64,000 nt of DNA from Rhodospirillaceae bacterium (GCA_002709955.1 PAQY01000017.1:62001-126000), one strand, 5' to 3'; counted from the first letter of the stretch, positions 7,786-18,068 are shown. The notes: generated by a model not told the origin, from the letters alone. Numbers and translations: made by a program.

Positions 7786-9372
7786 ATGGAAGGCATCACG
7801 ATCACGCGCACCGATATGTTGGCCGTAGCCGACGCCGTTGCCCGCGAAAAAGGGATTGAGCGCGACCTGGTTCTGGAAGCCATGGAACAGGCAATTCAAA
7901 AGGCCGGGCGCTCTAAATACGGGATGGAACACGATATCCGGGCGACGATTGATCGCAAGACCGGCGAAATCGTGCTGGCCCGTTATATTGAGGTCGTGGC
8001 GCCCGATGCCGTGGAAGACGAGGTCAAACAAACCACCGTCGATCGTGCGCGCCGCAAGAAGCCCGATGCTGTGGTTGGTGATTTCATCATTGATCGCCTG
8101 CCCCCGATTGATTTCGGGCGCATCGCCGCACAGACTGCCAAACAGGTGATCGTGCAGAAGGTTCGCGAAGCAGAGCGTGATCGCCAGTATGAAGAATACA
8201 AGGACCGCAACGGCGAAATCGTCAATGGTCTGGTCAAGCGTGTTGAATACGGCAATGTCACCATTGATCTGGGGCGCGCCGAAGGTGTCCTGCGCCGGGA
8301 TGAAATAATCCCCCGGGAACATTTCAAGCGCGGGGACCGGGTCCGGGCCTATATCTTTGATGTGCGCAAGGAACAGAAGGGGCCGCAGATTTTCCTGTCG
8401 CGGACCCGTCCGGAATTCATGGCGATGCTGTTTGCGCAGGAAGTGCCGGAAATCTATGACGGCATCATCGAAATCAAGAAGGTCGCCCGCGATCCTGGCA
8501 GCCGTGCGAAAATTGCCGTGCTGTCCAATGACGGGTCCATCGACCCGGTCGGTGCCTGCGTCGGGATGCGCGGCAGCCGCGTTCAGGCTGTTGTGGCGGA
8601 ATTGCAGGGCGAAAAGATCGACATCATTCCCTGGAATGATGAAGACCCGACCTTTGTCGTGAACGCCCTGGCCCCAGCTGAAGTCACCAAGGTTGTTATG
8701 GACCCGGACACCAACACGATTGAAGTCGTGGTGCCGGATGAGCAACTGTCGCTGGCAATTGGCCGACGGGGTCAGAATGTGCGCCTGGCGTCCATGCTGA
8801 CGGGCTGGAACATCGACATCATGACCGAAGAGCAGGAATCGGAGAAGCGTCAGCGCGAATTCGTCGAACGCTCTGAATTGTTCATGGAAGCCCTGGATGT
8901 GGACGACATGATTGCCCAGTTGCTGGTCACAGAAGGCTTCACGTCGGTTGAAGAAGTGGCCTATGTGCCGGTTGACGAAATGGCGACCATCGAAGGCTTT
9001 GACGAGGAAGTCGCAGAGGCCCTGTCTGATCGCGCCAGTGCCTATCTGGACGAACAGAACCGCCTGTTGGAAGAAAAACGGCGTAATCTGGGCGTAACCG
9101 ATGATCTTGCCACCTATACAGGCTTTACCAACAAACAGCTGATTAAGCTGGGTGAAGAAAAAATCTGCACGATCGAAGATTTTGCAGGCCTGGCGGCAGA
9201 CGAGTTGACTGATCCGGCGGATGGGTTGCTGCGCGGCGATGACCTGACAGAGGCTGAAGCCAATATCATGGTGATGAATGCGCGTGTGAAGGTTGGTTGG
9301 CTGACACAGGAAGAACTGGATCAGATGCTGGCCGAACAGGCTGCGGCAGAGGCTGCGGAGGAAGAGGCTTAA
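7786..9372 (+). CDS. nusA: Transcription termination/antitermination protein NusA
   Basis: A 528-aa NusA. Order: N-terminal RNA polymerase-binding domain (about 1-130), S1 domain (about 137-200; GLVKRVEYGNVTIDLGRAEG), KH1 and KH2 (about 205-350; VGACVGMRGSRVQAVVAELQ, LSLAIGRRGQNVRLASMLTG), then two helix-hairpin-helix acidic repeats (about 370-520). The C-terminal repeats match the long proteobacterial form that contacts the alpha subunit CTD. NusA controls pausing, termination and antitermination. Lies 52 bp after rimP. Confidence 0.97.
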   Translation: MEGITITRTDMLAVADAVAREKGIERDLVLEAMEQAIQKAGRSKYGMEHDIRATIDRKTGEIVLARYIEVVAPDAVEDEVKQTTVDRARRKKPDAVVGDFIIDRLPPIDFGRIAAQTAKQVIVQKVREAERDRQYEEYKDRNGEIVNGLVKRVEYGNVTIDLGRAEGVLRRDEIIPREHFKRGDRVRAYIFDVRKEQKGPQIFLSRTRPEFMAMLFAQEVPEIYDGIIEIKKVARDPGSRAKIAVLSNDGSIDPVGACVGMRGSRVQAVVAELQGEKIDIIPWNDEDPTFVVNALAPAEVTKVVMDPDTNTIEVVVPDEQLSLAIGRRGQNVRLASMLTGWNIDIMTEEQESEKRQREFVERSELFMEALDVDDMIAQLLVTEGFTSVEEVAYVPVDEMATIEGFDEEVAEALSDRASAYLDEQNRLLEEKRRNLGVTDDLATYTGFTNKQLIKLGEEKICTIEDFAGLAADELTDPADGLLRGDDLTEAEANIMVMNARVKVGWLTQEELDQMLAEQAAAEAAEEEA

Positions 9373-9395
9373 GGGCGGTCCGGAGGACGGCGCTG

Positions 9396-10127
9396 ATGGT
9401 GACGGACCAAGACGCTCCACCTGCCCAGGCAAAGGCTGAACAGGATCCTGATGTACCGGACCTTTCGGTGGATGATGGGTCCCCCAGGGCGGCGAAAGAA
9501 CCGGTCCGGCGCTGTTTGGTTTCGGGTGATCGGCATCCAAAGGAAGCGCTGATTCGATTCGTGTTGGGTCCGGACGGCACGGTCGTTCCGGACCTGGCGG
9601 CGAAACTGCCAGGACGCGGATTGTGGTTGAGCGCGGATGCGCAAAGCATTAAGACAGCACTGGATCGTAAGCTGTTTGCCCGTGCGGCCCGGGCACCGGT
9701 CGTTGCATCGGTCGATTTGGTCGTGCAAATAGAGGCCTTGTTGGCGCGGCGTTGCGTTGAGACACTATCTCTTGCGCGTCGGGCTGGTGAAGCGGTCTGT
9801 GGGTTTGAAAAGACCCGCGCAGCCCTGATTTCAGGCAGTTGTGCGGTGTTGTTGCAGGCCCGGGATGGGGCCGCAGATGGGCGTGCTAAGTTAGCGGGCC
9901 TGGCTCGGGAAACGGAAACCCGGGCATTTGTGCCGGTTTTTGCCGTGCTTGATGCGGTAGAAATGGGAGAAGCCTTCGGGCGCGACGCGGCTGTTCATGC
10001 GGCGCTGCTTAAGGGTGGATCCGGGGGCGGATTAAGCCGTCGCTTCCAAATGGAGGCAGGGCGGTTAAAAGGTTTCAGAGAAACGGCACCCGACACGGGT
10101 CGGCTCGCCGGAAAGGACGATGAATGA
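9396..10127 (+). CDS. YlxR (DUF448) / L7Ae-like RNA-binding protein
   Basis: A 243-aa protein. Residues about 30-100 form a DUF448/YlxR domain: [20 protein letters not shown] and [12 protein letters not shown]. The second half resembles the L7Ae/L30e fold ([20 protein letters not shown]). Firmicute YlxR (RnpM) has been linked to RNase P; the role of the fused proteobacterial form is not settled. The ATG at 9396 follows CGGAGGA and is preferred to a start inside nusA. The stop overlaps the infB start by 4 bp. Confidence 0.88.
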   Translation: MVTDQDAPPAQAKAEQDPDVPDLSVDDGSPRAAKEPVRRCLVSGDRHPKEALIRFVLGPDGTVVPDLAAKLPGRGLWLSADAQSIKTALDRKLFARAARAPVVASVDLVVQIEALLARRCVETLSLARRAGEAVCGFEKTRAALISGSCAVLLQARDGAADGRAKLAGLARETETRAFVPVFAVLDAVEMGEAFGRDAAVHAALLKGGSGGGLSRRFQMEAGRLKGFRETAPDTGRLAGKDDE

Positions 10128-12685
10128 GTGATGGGACTTCTAAAGGCGGTGGCAAGCTCTCTCTTGGGAAACCAGGAAAGCTGAGCCTCTCTAAGACGGT
10201 TGAAAGCGGTCAGGTACGCCAGAGCTTTAGCCATGGCCGATCCAAGACTGTGATCGTCGAAACAAAGAGCCGTCGGTCCTTTGAGCGCAATGACACCGGC
10301 GACATGAAGGTCGTGAAGGGGGGCGCTGCGGCACCGCGTGCCCCGCAGGAAAAGAACAAGCTGGTCTCGGAAAATCCGCTGGACGGGTTGTCGGAAACCG
10401 AACGGCAAGACCGGATTCGGGCGCTGGAAGGGGCGGCGCGCGATGAAGAACGCCGCAAGAATGAGATTGAAGAAATTGAGCGCAAGGCAGTGGAAGCTCG
10501 CGCCCGTCGTGAGGCGGAAGAACGCCTGAAGCAGGAAGAAGCTGCGGCGGCTGAAGAAGAAAAGACCGATGCTGCTGAAGCCAAGTCTGCTGAAACTGCA
10601 GCGGAACCGACACAGGCTTCTGTGAAGGAAGATCCTGCGGTTGATCCTGCGGTTGATCTGCCCATTCCGCCGTCTGAAAAGCCGGATGCAGCCGCCCGTG
10701 CGCGCGCCAAATTGGAACCGCAGGCACCCGCGGATGACAAGGATAAGAAGAACAAGGGCACGATGCGCCTGCGCAGTGGCGAACAACGCCGCCGCAGTGG
10801 CAAGATGACTGTTACTCAGGCCCTGGAAGACGATGGCGAAAATCGCGGTCGATCCATGGCGGCCCTGCGCCGCGCCCGGGAGCGTGAAAAGCAACAGAAC
10901 CGGGAGCGCCTGTCACGGGGTGAAAAGGTTCTGCGCGAAGTCACCATTCCAGAAGCAATTTCTGTCGGTGATCTGGCAAACCGCATGGCCGAACGTGCCG
11001 CCGATGTGATCAAGACGCTGATGAAAATGGGCGTTATGGCGACCGTGAACGAAGTCCTGGATGCCGATACGGCGGAACTGGTCGTGTCTGAATTCGGGCA
11101 CCGCGCCAAGCGTGTGTCGGAATCCGACGTCGAAGATATCCTGATCCAGCCCAAGAAAAGCGATGCAGCGGGTCTGCCGCGTGCGCCGGTCGTCACGATT
11201 ATGGGGCATGTGGATCATGGCAAGACATCCCTGCTGGACGCCTTGCGCGCAACCGATGTTGCCGCCGGGGAAGCCGGGGGGATTACCCAGCATATCGGGG
11301 CCTATCAGGTGACCATGACCACCGGGGCCAGCATTACCTTCCTGGATACGCCCGGCCACGCCGCCTTCACCTCCATGCGTCAACGCGGCGCGCAGGTGAC
11401 GGATATCGTGGTTCTGGTCATCGCAGCCGATGACGGCATTCGCCCCCAGACGATTGAGGCGATCAACCACGCGAAAGCGGCAGAAGTGCCAATCATCGTG
11501 GCGATCAACAAGATCGATAAAGAAGGGGCGAATCCGAACAAGGCCAAACAACAGCTTCTGGAACACAGCCTTGTGCCCGAAGATATGGGCGGGGATGTGA
11601 TCTGTGTCGAAGTTTCGGCAACCAAACGCCTGAATCTGGATGTGCTGGAAGAAACCATTCTTCTGCAAGCCGAAGTGATGGAATTGACCGCCGATCCTGC
11701 AGCGGAAGCCCGTGGTGCCGTGGTCGAGGCCAAATTGGAAATCGGCCGTGGTTCTGTTGCAACCGTTCTGGTTCAGAACGGTACCTTGCGGGTCGGTGAT
11801 ATCTTTGTCGCAGGCCAGGAATGGGGCCGTGTGCGGGCCTTGTTGGATGACAAGGGACGTGCGCTGACCGAAGCTGGTCCCTCTGTTCCTGTTGAGGTTC
11901 TGGGGCTGCAAGGCACACCGCAGGCTGGCGATGAATTTATCGTCCTGGCCGATGAGTCCAAGGCCCGTGAAATTGCCAGCTATCGCCAGCGCAAGGCGCG
12001 GGAACAGCAGTTTACCATCAGCGGTCGGGGCACGTTGGAACAAATGTTCGAACGGGTTCAGGCGGGCGAGGCGGAACAACTGCCAATCGTGGTCAAGACC
12101 GACGTTCAGGGGTCCCTGGAAGCCTTGGTTTCCGCCCTGGAAGGCCTTGCGACTGATGAGGTGAAGGTCCGCGTTCTGCATGGTGCTGTCGGCGGTATCA
12201 CGGAATCTGATGTTACCTTGGCGGCGTCTACTGGGGGTGTGATCCTGGGCTTTAACGTCCGGGCAAACCCACAGGCACGGGATCTGGCCAAACGGGATGG
12301 CGTTGATATTCGATATTATTCAATCATCTATGATGCGATTGATGATATGAAATCTGTGCTGTCTGGTATGTTGTCGCCGGAAGAACGCGAAGAATTCCTG
12401 GGCTATGCGGAAATCCGTGAAGTCTTCAACATCACCAAGGCCGGTAAGATTGCCGGGTGCATGATCACAGATGGTGAAGTCCGTCGCGGCGCGAAAGTGC
12501 GCCTGTTGCGCGATGATACCGTGATCTATGAAGGTGCGTTGAAACAGCTCAAGCGCTTCAAAGACGACGTCAAAGAAGTCAAGAATGGCTATGAATGCGG
12601 TATGGCCTTTGAAAACTTCGAAGGCATGCAGGTCGGCGATATCGTTGAATGTTTTGATATTCAGTCGATCAAGCGGAATCTGTAA
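10124..12685 (+). CDS. infB: Translation initiation factor IF-2
   Basis: An 853-aa IF-2. A long charged, low-complexity N-terminal region (about 1-270; Glu/Ala/Arg-rich, coiled coil) is followed by the IF2 N-domain, then the GTPase: GHVDHGKT from Gly361, DTPGHAAF from Asp408 and NKID from Asn462. Domains II-IV follow with the C-terminal fMet-tRNA-binding part ([16 protein letters not shown]). It delivers initiator tRNA to the 30S subunit and promotes subunit joining. Internal initiation producing shorter forms, as in E. coli, cannot be judged here. Confidence 0.97.
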   Translation: MSDGTSKGGGKLSLGKPGKLSLSKTVESGQVRQSFSHGRSKTVIVETKSRRSFERNDTGDMKVVKGGAAAPRAPQEKNKLVSENPLDGLSETERQDRIRALEGAARDEERRKNEIEEIERKAVEARARREAEERLKQEEAAAAEEEKTDAAEAKSAETAAEPTQASVKEDPAVDPAVDLPIPPSEKPDAAARARAKLEPQAPADDKDKKNKGTMRLRSGEQRRRSGKMTVTQALEDDGENRGRSMAALRRAREREKQQNRERLSRGEKVLREVTIPEAISVGDLANRMAERAADVIKTLMKMGVMATVNEVLDADTAELVVSEFGHRAKRVSESDVEDILIQPKKSDAAGLPRAPVVTIMGHVDHGKTSLLDALRATDVAAGEAGGITQHIGAYQVTMTTGASITFLDTPGHAAFTSMRQRGAQVTDIVVLVIAADDGIRPQTIEAINHAKAAEVPIIVAINKIDKEGANPNKAKQQLLEHSLVPEDMGGDVICVEVSATKRLNLDVLEETILLQAEVMELTADPAAEARGAVVEAKLEIGRGSVATVLVQNGTLRVGDIFVAGQEWGRVRALLDDKGRALTEAGPSVPVEVLGLQGTPQAGDEFIVLADESKAREIASYRQRKAREQQFTISGRGTLEQMFERVQAGEAEQLPIVVKTDVQGSLEALVSALEGLATDEVKVRVLHGAVGGITESDVTLAASTGGVILGFNVRANPQARDLAKRDGVDIRYYSIIYDAIDDMKSVLSGMLSPEEREEFLGYAEIREVFNITKAGKIAGCMITDGEVRRGAKVRLLRDDTVIYEGALKQLKRFKDDVKEVKNGYECGMAFENFEGMQVGDIVECFDIQSIKRNL

Positions 12686-12727
12686 CGCCGCCCCTTCGGG
12701 CACAGACAGCAGAGAGGAGGCGATAGC

Positions 12728-13189
12728 ATGAGCGACCGGGAGCCCTCTCAGCGGCAATTGCGGGTCGGTGAACAAATCCGACACGCGCTGTCGCGTATTC
12801 TGTCGCGGGGCGAACTTCGGGATCCAGTCCTGACCAGCATTCCGATCACAGTGTCGGAAGTGCGCTGTGCAGCGGACCTGAAGCTGGCCACCGTCTATAT
12901 TATGCCCTTGGGCGGTCAAAATATTGACGAGGTTCTGTCAGCCCTGAAACGCGCAGGCGCGTTCCTGCGGGGTCAGGTCGCGCGGGAAGTCCATCTGAAA
13001 TATACGCCCGGCCTGCGCTTTATGGCCGACGAAACCTTTGCTGAGGCGGGACGGATCAACGAATTGTTGCGCCGACCAGAAGTTCGCCGGGATTTGGTGT
13101 CCCAGGATGATGAAGACACCAATGAAGAGTCACAAGACACCGATACCCGACCGTCAAGAATAGCCGCTGGCGGATCTTCCAAGGATTGA
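12728..13189 (+). CDS. rbfA: 30S ribosome-binding factor A
   Basis: A 153-aa RbfA with a KH-like fold: GEQIRHALSRILSRGELRDP, VSEVRCAADLKLATVYIMPL and HLKYTPGLRFMADETFAEAG. It binds immature 30S near helix 1 of 16S rRNA during cold and normal maturation. The acidic C-terminal tail (about 35 residues) is longer than in E. coli. Preceded by AGAGAGGAGG, an excellent ribosome-binding site. The next gene is moeB-like rather than the usual truB. Confidence 0.95.
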   Translation: MSDREPSQRQLRVGEQIRHALSRILSRGELRDPVLTSIPITVSEVRCAADLKLATVYIMPLGGQNIDEVLSALKRAGAFLRGQVAREVHLKYTPGLRFMADETFAEAGRINELLRRPEVRRDLVSQDDEDTNEESQDTDTRPSRIAAGGSSKD

Positions 13190-13198
13190 TCCTTCTCA

Positions 13199-13957
13199 AT
13201 GCGCGATGACCTGACAGATGATGAATTAGAGCGTTATGCCCGCCACGTCATTCTGGAAGAGGTGGGGGAGGAAGGCCAGATCAAGCTGTTGGAGTCCAAG
13301 GTTCTGGTCGTCGGGGCAGGCGGTCTTGGCGCGCCCGTTCTGATGTATCTGGCCGCGGCTGGTATCGGCACATTGGGCATTGTTGATCATGATGTCGTCG
13401 ATCTGTCCAATCTTCAGCGCCAGATCATCCATTCCGTTGATGATATTGGCCGCCCGAAAACGCGCTCTGCGGCAGAACGTCTGGAAACGATAAATCCTGA
13501 TATAACGATCATTGAACACCGCACCCGGTTGACCGCCAGCAATGCGGCGGACCTGTTTGCAGACTATGATCTGATCGTGGATGGCAGCGATAACTTCGCG
13601 GCCCGTTATCTGTGCAACGATACCAGCTATTCCCTAAAGAAGCCCCTGGTCAGCGCTGCCCTGGTGCGGTTCGAAGGGCAGTTGTCTACCTTCAAGGCCT
13701 ATGATGGCGGCCCCTGCTATCGCTGCCTGTTCCCGGAACCACCGGATCCGGACCTGGTGCCCCGCTGCGACACTGTCGGTATATTCGGCGCTGTCGCAGG
13801 GGTGATGGGCAGCCTGCAGGCAACAGAGGTCCTGAAGGAGCTGTTGGGTCTGGGCACCAGTATGGCGGGACAGCTTTTGCTCTTCGACGCATTGGACCAG
13901 ACCTTTCGCAAGATCAAGGTGCCCAAAGATCCAGATTGCCCGACCTGCGGCAACTGA
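13199..13957 (+). CDS. moeB: MoeB/ThiF-family adenylyltransferase
   Basis: A 252-aa E1-like enzyme. GAGGLGAPVLMYLAAAGIG is the ATP-binding loop, DLSNLQRQIIHSVDDIGRPK is the Arg-finger segment, and the zinc-binding pairs are CYRC and CPTC at the C-terminus. Such proteins adenylate the C-terminal Gly-Gly of MoaD (molybdopterin) or ThiS (thiamine). No sulphur-carrier gene is nearby, so MoeB and ThiF cannot be separated; no rhodanese domain is fused. It lies 9 bp after rbfA, where AAGGATTGATCCTT is a small palindrome covering the ribosome-binding site. Confidence 0.88.
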   Translation: MRDDLTDDELERYARHVILEEVGEEGQIKLLESKVLVVGAGGLGAPVLMYLAAAGIGTLGIVDHDVVDLSNLQRQIIHSVDDIGRPKTRSAAERLETINPDITIIEHRTRLTASNAADLFADYDLIVDGSDNFAARYLCNDTSYSLKKPLVSAALVRFEGQLSTFKAYDGGPCYRCLFPEPPDPDLVPRCDTVGIFGAVAGVMGSLQATEVLKELLGLGTSMAGQLLLFDALDQTFRKIKVPKDPDCPTCGN

Positions 13958-14003
13958 GGACGGTGCGTTGATCCCCATGCACGGACAGTGTTCAGTCTCT
14001 CCT

Positions 14004-14092
14004 TAGAGAAAATCCCAAACAGACAAAATCGTTTGTGATGACGTATTTGATTAGAAAACAAGTGGTTAGAGTATCCAGTGTGAGCTCATGCG
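14004..14092 (+). repeat. Dispersed intergenic repeat, copy 1 (partner at 40688-40776)
   Basis: 89 bp aligning without gaps to 40688-40776 with 15 mismatches (about 83% identity). The invariant part includes AACAAGTGGTTAGAGT and GTGAGCTCATGCG. The nested palindromes clear in copy 2 are partly decayed here. It lies in the gap after moeB. Confidence 0.75.
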
Positions 14093-14153
14093 GGCCCACC
14101 ACACTTGTATGAGCGCAGTGGTGTGCTCAATACCATCAACCTCTTACAAACCG

Positions 14154-14238
14154 GTCACCCCGGACGTGATCCGGGGTCCAGGGCCGCATAGTGAGATCAC
14201 AGCGTTACGCCCTGGATTCCCGCTTGCGCGGGAATGAC
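14154..14238. repeat. Palindromic intergenic element with three stems
   Basis: GTCA (14154-14157) pairs with TGAC (14235-14238). Inside, CCCCGGA/TCCGGGG (14158-14176), CCAGGGC/GCCCTGG (14178-14184 with 14209-14215) and ATTCCCGC/GCGGGAAT (14216-14235) form perfect stems. The form matches REP-like palindromic elements common in intergenic DNA of Alphaproteobacteria. Only one copy was seen in this window. Together with the 89-bp repeat it fills most of the 13958-14319 gap between moeB and zapE. Confidence 0.65.
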
Positions 14239-14319
14239 GCGATCTTTCATCCGGTGCCTTATCTTGCGGCTGAGTCCCTGTTCTGCCGTCTCGCCGGTTA
14301 AGGGCAGGTGGGAAATCCC

Positions 14320-15492
14320 TCAATCCTGATCACCGTTGCCAGACCGATGGGGCATGTCGCGATAGTCGCCGGATTGCATTTCCATCAGCCGGGAGACCGC
14401 GCGTTCAAATTCGAATGCATGGGTGCCTTCACGATATAAATCGTTTGGTGCGGCATCTGCGGCCATGATCAGATTGACGTGATGTTCGTACAGCGCATCG
14501 ATCAGCGTCATGAAGCGTTTGGCCTCATTGCGACGGTCCTCTGTCAGGCGCGGGACCCCATTCAGGATCAATGTGTGGTATTTTCCAGCCAGGGTCAGAT
14601 AATCTTCCGCCCCCAGCGGTTTTCCGCATAAGGCATCGAACTCCACCATGGCCACACCGCGCGCTGCTTTGGGCACGGCAATTGTGCGGCCCTTGACCTT
14701 GAAGCTATCGGCCTCTGCGGCGGCCCCTTCGGTCAATTCGTCGAAAGCCTGGTTCAACGCCTTTGTTGCCTGTGCGCCCAGCGGGGCATGATAGGTTTTA
14801 AGGGATTTCAGGCGGATCAGCCGGTAATCGGTTGGCGAATCCAGATGCAGGATATCCAGTTTCTTTTGCAATAGCTTGATAAAGGGCACGAATTGCTCGC
14901 GCTGTAGCCCGTCCTTATACAAGTCGTCTGGTGGCCAGTTGGATGTCGCCACCACGACCACGCCCCGTTGGAACAGGGAATCAAATAACCGGCCCAGAAT
15001 CATGGCATCGGCAATGTCGGTCACATGGAATTCATCAAAACACAGCAGCCAGGCCTCATCGGCAATGCGTGCTGCAATCCGGGGCAGGGGATCATCCTCC
15101 TTTGTGTCGCGCGTCTTCTGTGCCTCGCGCCATTTATGGATGGCACCATGAACCTCAATCATGAATTCGTGAAAATGCACGCGGCGTTTGCGCTGGACCG
15201 TTGCCTCTTTATAGAACAGGTCCATCAGCATGGATTTGCCGCGCCCAACCCCACCATACAGATATAGACCTTGGGGCGGGGCTTCCCGTCGCCGCGCCAG
15301 GCCCAGCTTTGCCTTCCATCCCCCCGCATTGTCTGCGGGGCGATAGTCGGTCAGCGCCTTAAACAGGCCTTGCAGCTTTTCCACTGCCAGGGCCTGGCGG
15401 GAATCAGCCTTTAGCTGTTCATCGCGAACCAGGGCCCGATATTTGAACAAGGGACCTGCGGGATCATCATCTTGGGGGGTGTTATCAGTCAA
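14320..15492 (-). CDS. zapE: Cell division protein ZapE (AFG1-like ATPase)
   Basis: A 390-aa P-loop ATPase. The Walker A motif is in [40 protein letters not shown] follows, and [18 protein letters not shown] is the Walker B region. [19 protein letters not shown] is a hallmark of the family. ZapE associates with FtsZ during constriction in E. coli; mitochondrial AFG1 works in membrane protein quality control. No FtsZ gene is near, though an FzlA homologue is encoded at 25183. Confidence 0.93.
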   Translation of the reverse strand: MTDNTPQDDDPAGPLFKYRALVRDEQLKADSRQALAVEKLQGLFKALTDYRPADNAGGWKAKLGLARRREAPPQGLYLYGGVGRGKSMLMDLFYKEATVQRKRRVHFHEFMIEVHGAIHKWREAQKTRDTKEDDPLPRIAARIADEAWLLCFDEFHVTDIADAMILGRLFDSLFQRGVVVVATSNWPPDDLYKDGLQREQFVPFIKLLQKKLDILHLDSPTDYRLIRLKSLKTYHAPLGAQATKALNQAFDELTEGAAAEADSFKVKGRTIAVPKAARGVAMVEFDALCGKPLGAEDYLTLAGKYHTLILNGVPRLTEDRRNEAKRFMTLIDALYEHHVNLIMAADAAPNDLYREGTHAFEFERAVSRLMEMQSGDYRDMPHRSGNGDQD

Positions 15493-15572
15493 ATCCAGGG
15501 ACTTACAGCTTGCGATTGGGACGGTGAATCATGCGCCAGAATCGGCGCTGGTTCAATGCCGGGATCACATCT

Positions 15573-16364
15573 TTAAGACCGGGGTTCAAACGGGCGAATG
15601 AACAACCGCAAGAAGGGCTTCTCCGGTTCCCGCTCTACGCCAATGGGCATTGCCGGGTCACGGGGTGTTTTGTTGAAGGTCCCAAATAGGCGGTCCCAGA
15701 AACTGAACAGATTGCCATAATTGGAATCCGTATCCCGGCGGACCGCATGATGATGAATCCAATGGATCGCAGGGGTGATGACAATCCAGCCCAAAGCTTT
15801 TTCCAGCCTGGCGGGCAGTTTGACATTGGAATGGGCGAAAATCGCCGCCAGTAGAACCTGAGTTTCAAATACCAGAACACTTTCCAGCGGCATATCCAGG
15901 CTGATAACGATCACAGCCCTGGCTAAGGCCGACAGCAGCACCTCGCCCCAATGAAAGCGAAAGGCGGTTGTGCTGTCCAGGGTCGCATCCAGGTGATGCA
16001 CCTCATGAAAGCGCCACAACAGCGGGAATTCGTGATTCGCGCGGTGCCAGAAGTAAATCAACATGTCCAGAATCAGCAAATCTGCCAGTAGGCCGCCAAT
16101 TCCGCCCCACCAGGGGGCATAGGCACTGCGCCACTCCGGTCCTGTTGTCGTCGCCCAGACGCTGATCGGAACAACAATGAATATCGATAGGATAACATTG
16201 GTGCCAAACAGGCCGCCATTGCTGAACAACCGCCCCGCCTTTCCCTTTGCGTCCAAGGGAATGATGGCGGCTGGGCGTATCCGTTCCATCACAAAGAACA
16301 GAATAACCCATCCCGCCACAAGGGCGGATTTATATGCCAACAGGGTTTCGGTCACGGTTTCCAT
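15573..16364 (-). CDS. Sterol desaturase / fatty acid hydroxylase family protein
   Basis: A 263-aa membrane protein with about four hydrophobic segments and the di-iron histidine clusters: HRANHE, HEVHHLD and HWIHHHAVRRDTDSNYG. The C-terminal NLFSFWDRLFGTF is typical of the bacterial branch. Members hydroxylate or desaturate lipid chains or sterol-like compounds; the substrate here is unknown. It runs parallel to zapE with an 80-bp gap and is divergent from the peptidase C26 gene. Confidence 0.9.
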   Translation of the reverse strand: METVTETLLAYKSALVAGWVILFFVMERIRPAAIIPLDAKGKAGRLFSNGGLFGTNVILSIFIVVPISVWATTTGPEWRSAYAPWWGGIGGLLADLLILDMLIYFWHRANHEFPLLWRFHEVHHLDATLDSTTAFRFHWGEVLLSALARAVIVISLDMPLESVLVFETQVLLAAIFAHSNVKLPARLEKALGWIVITPAIHWIHHHAVRRDTDSNYGNLFSFWDRLFGTFNKTPRDPAMPIGVEREPEKPFLRLFIRPFEPRS

Positions 16365-16478
16365 GGGTCATAATCTGTGTCGATTATGTCGCCAGGGCAA
16401 GTCACGCCAGCGGCGATGGGGTCACACCTGCGTTACCGCCCGGTTTATTCTGCACTGTTCCTTCAAAGAGGATTCTTG

Positions 16479-17237
16479 ATGTCTGTACCCTTGATTGGTG
16501 TTTCCGCCTGTATGTCGCAAAACGAGGCAGGCAGCGTGTATCATCATGTCGGCCATAAATATTTCGATGCGGTGGCATCGGCGTCACAGGCGATCCCTCT
16601 GGCTATTCCCGCCCTGCCAGGGGCCTTGGACCTGGATGTCCTGGTGGCGCGCCTGGACGGGCTGTTCCTGTCGGGCAGCCCCTCAAATGTCGAGCCTCAG
16701 AACTATGGCGGTCCGGCCTTTCGGGCGGATACCAAGCGCGACCCCAACCGGGATGGCGTCACCCTGCCGCTGATACGCAAGGCGATAGAGGTTGGCCTGC
16801 CGCTGTTTGCGGTCTGTCGGGGCCAGCAGGAATTGAATGTCGCCCTGGGGGGAACCCTGTTCCAGCATGTCCATGAATTGCCTGGAAAGCGCGATCATCG
16901 CGCGCGCAAGGACCTGCCCGTTCAGGACCAGTATGACGTGGCCCACCCGATTGATGTTCAGCCCGGTGGCATGCTGGCTGGGCTGAATGGTGCAACCGGG
17001 CAGGTGATGGTCAATTCGCTGCATGCCCAGGCGATCGACCGCCTTGCCGATGGCCTGTTCGTGGAAGCGGTCAGCGATGACGGTATCATTGAGTCGGTCA
17101 GCCTGCCGGGGTCGAAAGGATTCCTGTTGGCGGTTCAGTGGCATCCAGAACATCCGACCGCCCTGAAATGGCCGTTGAGCAAGGCAATGTTCCGTGCCTT
17201 TGGCGATGCTGCCCGTCAGCGCGCCCAATCCCGATAA
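16479..17237 (+). CDS. Gamma-glutamyl-gamma-aminobutyrate hydrolase family (peptidase C26)
   Basis: A 252-aa class I glutamine amidotransferase-like hydrolase. The nucleophile Cys is in LPLFAVCRGQQELNVALGG; the His and Glu of the triad are in VQWHPEHP. YHHVGHKYFDAV and FLSGSPSNVEPQNYGG match PuuD-like enzymes, which release GABA or similar amines from gamma-glutamyl conjugates. The ATG at 16479 follows AAAGAGGA; an in-frame start at 16377 would overlap the divergent desaturase promoter. No other putrescine genes are adjacent. Confidence 0.9.
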   Translation: MSVPLIGVSACMSQNEAGSVYHHVGHKYFDAVASASQAIPLAIPALPGALDLDVLVARLDGLFLSGSPSNVEPQNYGGPAFRADTKRDPNRDGVTLPLIRKAIEVGLPLFAVCRGQQELNVALGGTLFQHVHELPGKRDHRARKDLPVQDQYDVAHPIDVQPGGMLAGLNGATGQVMVNSLHAQAIDRLADGLFVEAVSDDGIIESVSLPGSKGFLLAVQWHPEHPTALKWPLSKAMFRAFGDAARQRAQSR

Positions 17238-17276
17238 AATTCACCCGATATCCTTATTGTCTGAAAGAGAGACCCG

Positions 17277-18068
17277 ATGCGTATTGTGACCTGGAATATC
17301 AACTCTGTCCGCCTGCGCATGCCGATTGTGGAAAAGCTGACCCAACAGGTTGCGCCCGATGTGATCTGCCTTCAGGAAACCAAGGTCCACGATGACCAGT
17401 TCCCGTTCCAGGATATCCAGGCATTGGGCTATCCCCATATCGCGATCAATGGGATCAAGGGCTATAATGGCGTCTGCATTCTCTCCAAGCACCCATTGAG
17501 TGACATCGGGTCGCACAGTTGGACTGGTAAGTCGGATGGTCGCCATATCTATGCGACCCTGCCCAATGGGGTTGAGGTTCATTCCCTCTATGTCCCCGCT
17601 GGTGGGGATGAGCCGGATCGAGCGATCAATGATAAATTCGGCCATAAGCTGGATTTTGTTGACGAAATGGCCGTTTGGTTCGGTCAGAACCGGAAGGCAA
17701 CCGACAAGATCATGGTGATGGGCGATCTGAACATCGCGCCCCTGGAACATGATGTCTGGTCCCACAAGCAATTGCTGAAAATCGTCAGCCACACGCCGAT
17801 TGAGGTCGAAAAATTCAATGCGGCCCAGACCGCTTTCGGCTGGGTCGATTGCATGCGCAAATTCGTGCCGGATGAGGAAAAGCTTTATACCTGGTGGAGC
17901 TATCGGTCCAAGGACTGGCGCGCCGCGAATAAAGGCCGCCGCCTGGACCACGCCTGGGCCACACCCGCATTAGCCGATCAGGTCACCGCTATGCAGGTCT
18001 TAAGCGACGCCCGCGACTGGGAAAAACCATCAGACCATGTGCCTGTCATCCTTGATCTGGCGGGATGA
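17277..18068 (+). CDS. xthA: Exodeoxyribonuclease III
   Basis: A 263-aa AP endonuclease/3'-5' exonuclease. MRIVTWNINSVRLR opens the fold, Glu34 in CLQETK is the metal ligand, VMGDLNIAP holds the catalytic Asp-Asn pair and SDHVPVILDL ends with the catalytic His. It acts in base excision repair. Length and residue spacing fit the E. coli enzyme. A good ribosome-binding site (AAAGAGAG) precedes the ATG. Confidence 0.95.
   Translation: MRIVTWNINSVRLRMPIVEKLTQQVAPDVICLQETKVHDDQFPFQDIQALGYPHIAINGIKGYNGVCILSKHPLSDIGSHSWTGKSDGRHIYATLPNGVEVHSLYVPAGGDEPDRAINDKFGHKLDFVDEMAVWFGQNRKATDKIMVMGDLNIAPLEHDVWSHKQLLKIVSHTPIEVEKFNAAQTAFGWVDCMRKFVPDEEKLYTWWSYRSKDWRAANKGRRLDHAWATPALADQVTAMQVLSDARDWEKPSDHVPVILDLAG

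Noticed and set aside
7588..9540. 650-codon open frame on the minus strand opposite nusA
   Set aside because: The plus frame has complete S1 and KH domains of NusA; the minus frame has no recognisable domain and arises from GC-rich codon bias.
16377..16478. N-terminal extension of the peptidase C26 gene
   Set aside because: The added residues are unlike the family, overlap the divergent promoter region, and a good ribosome-binding site lies just before 16479.
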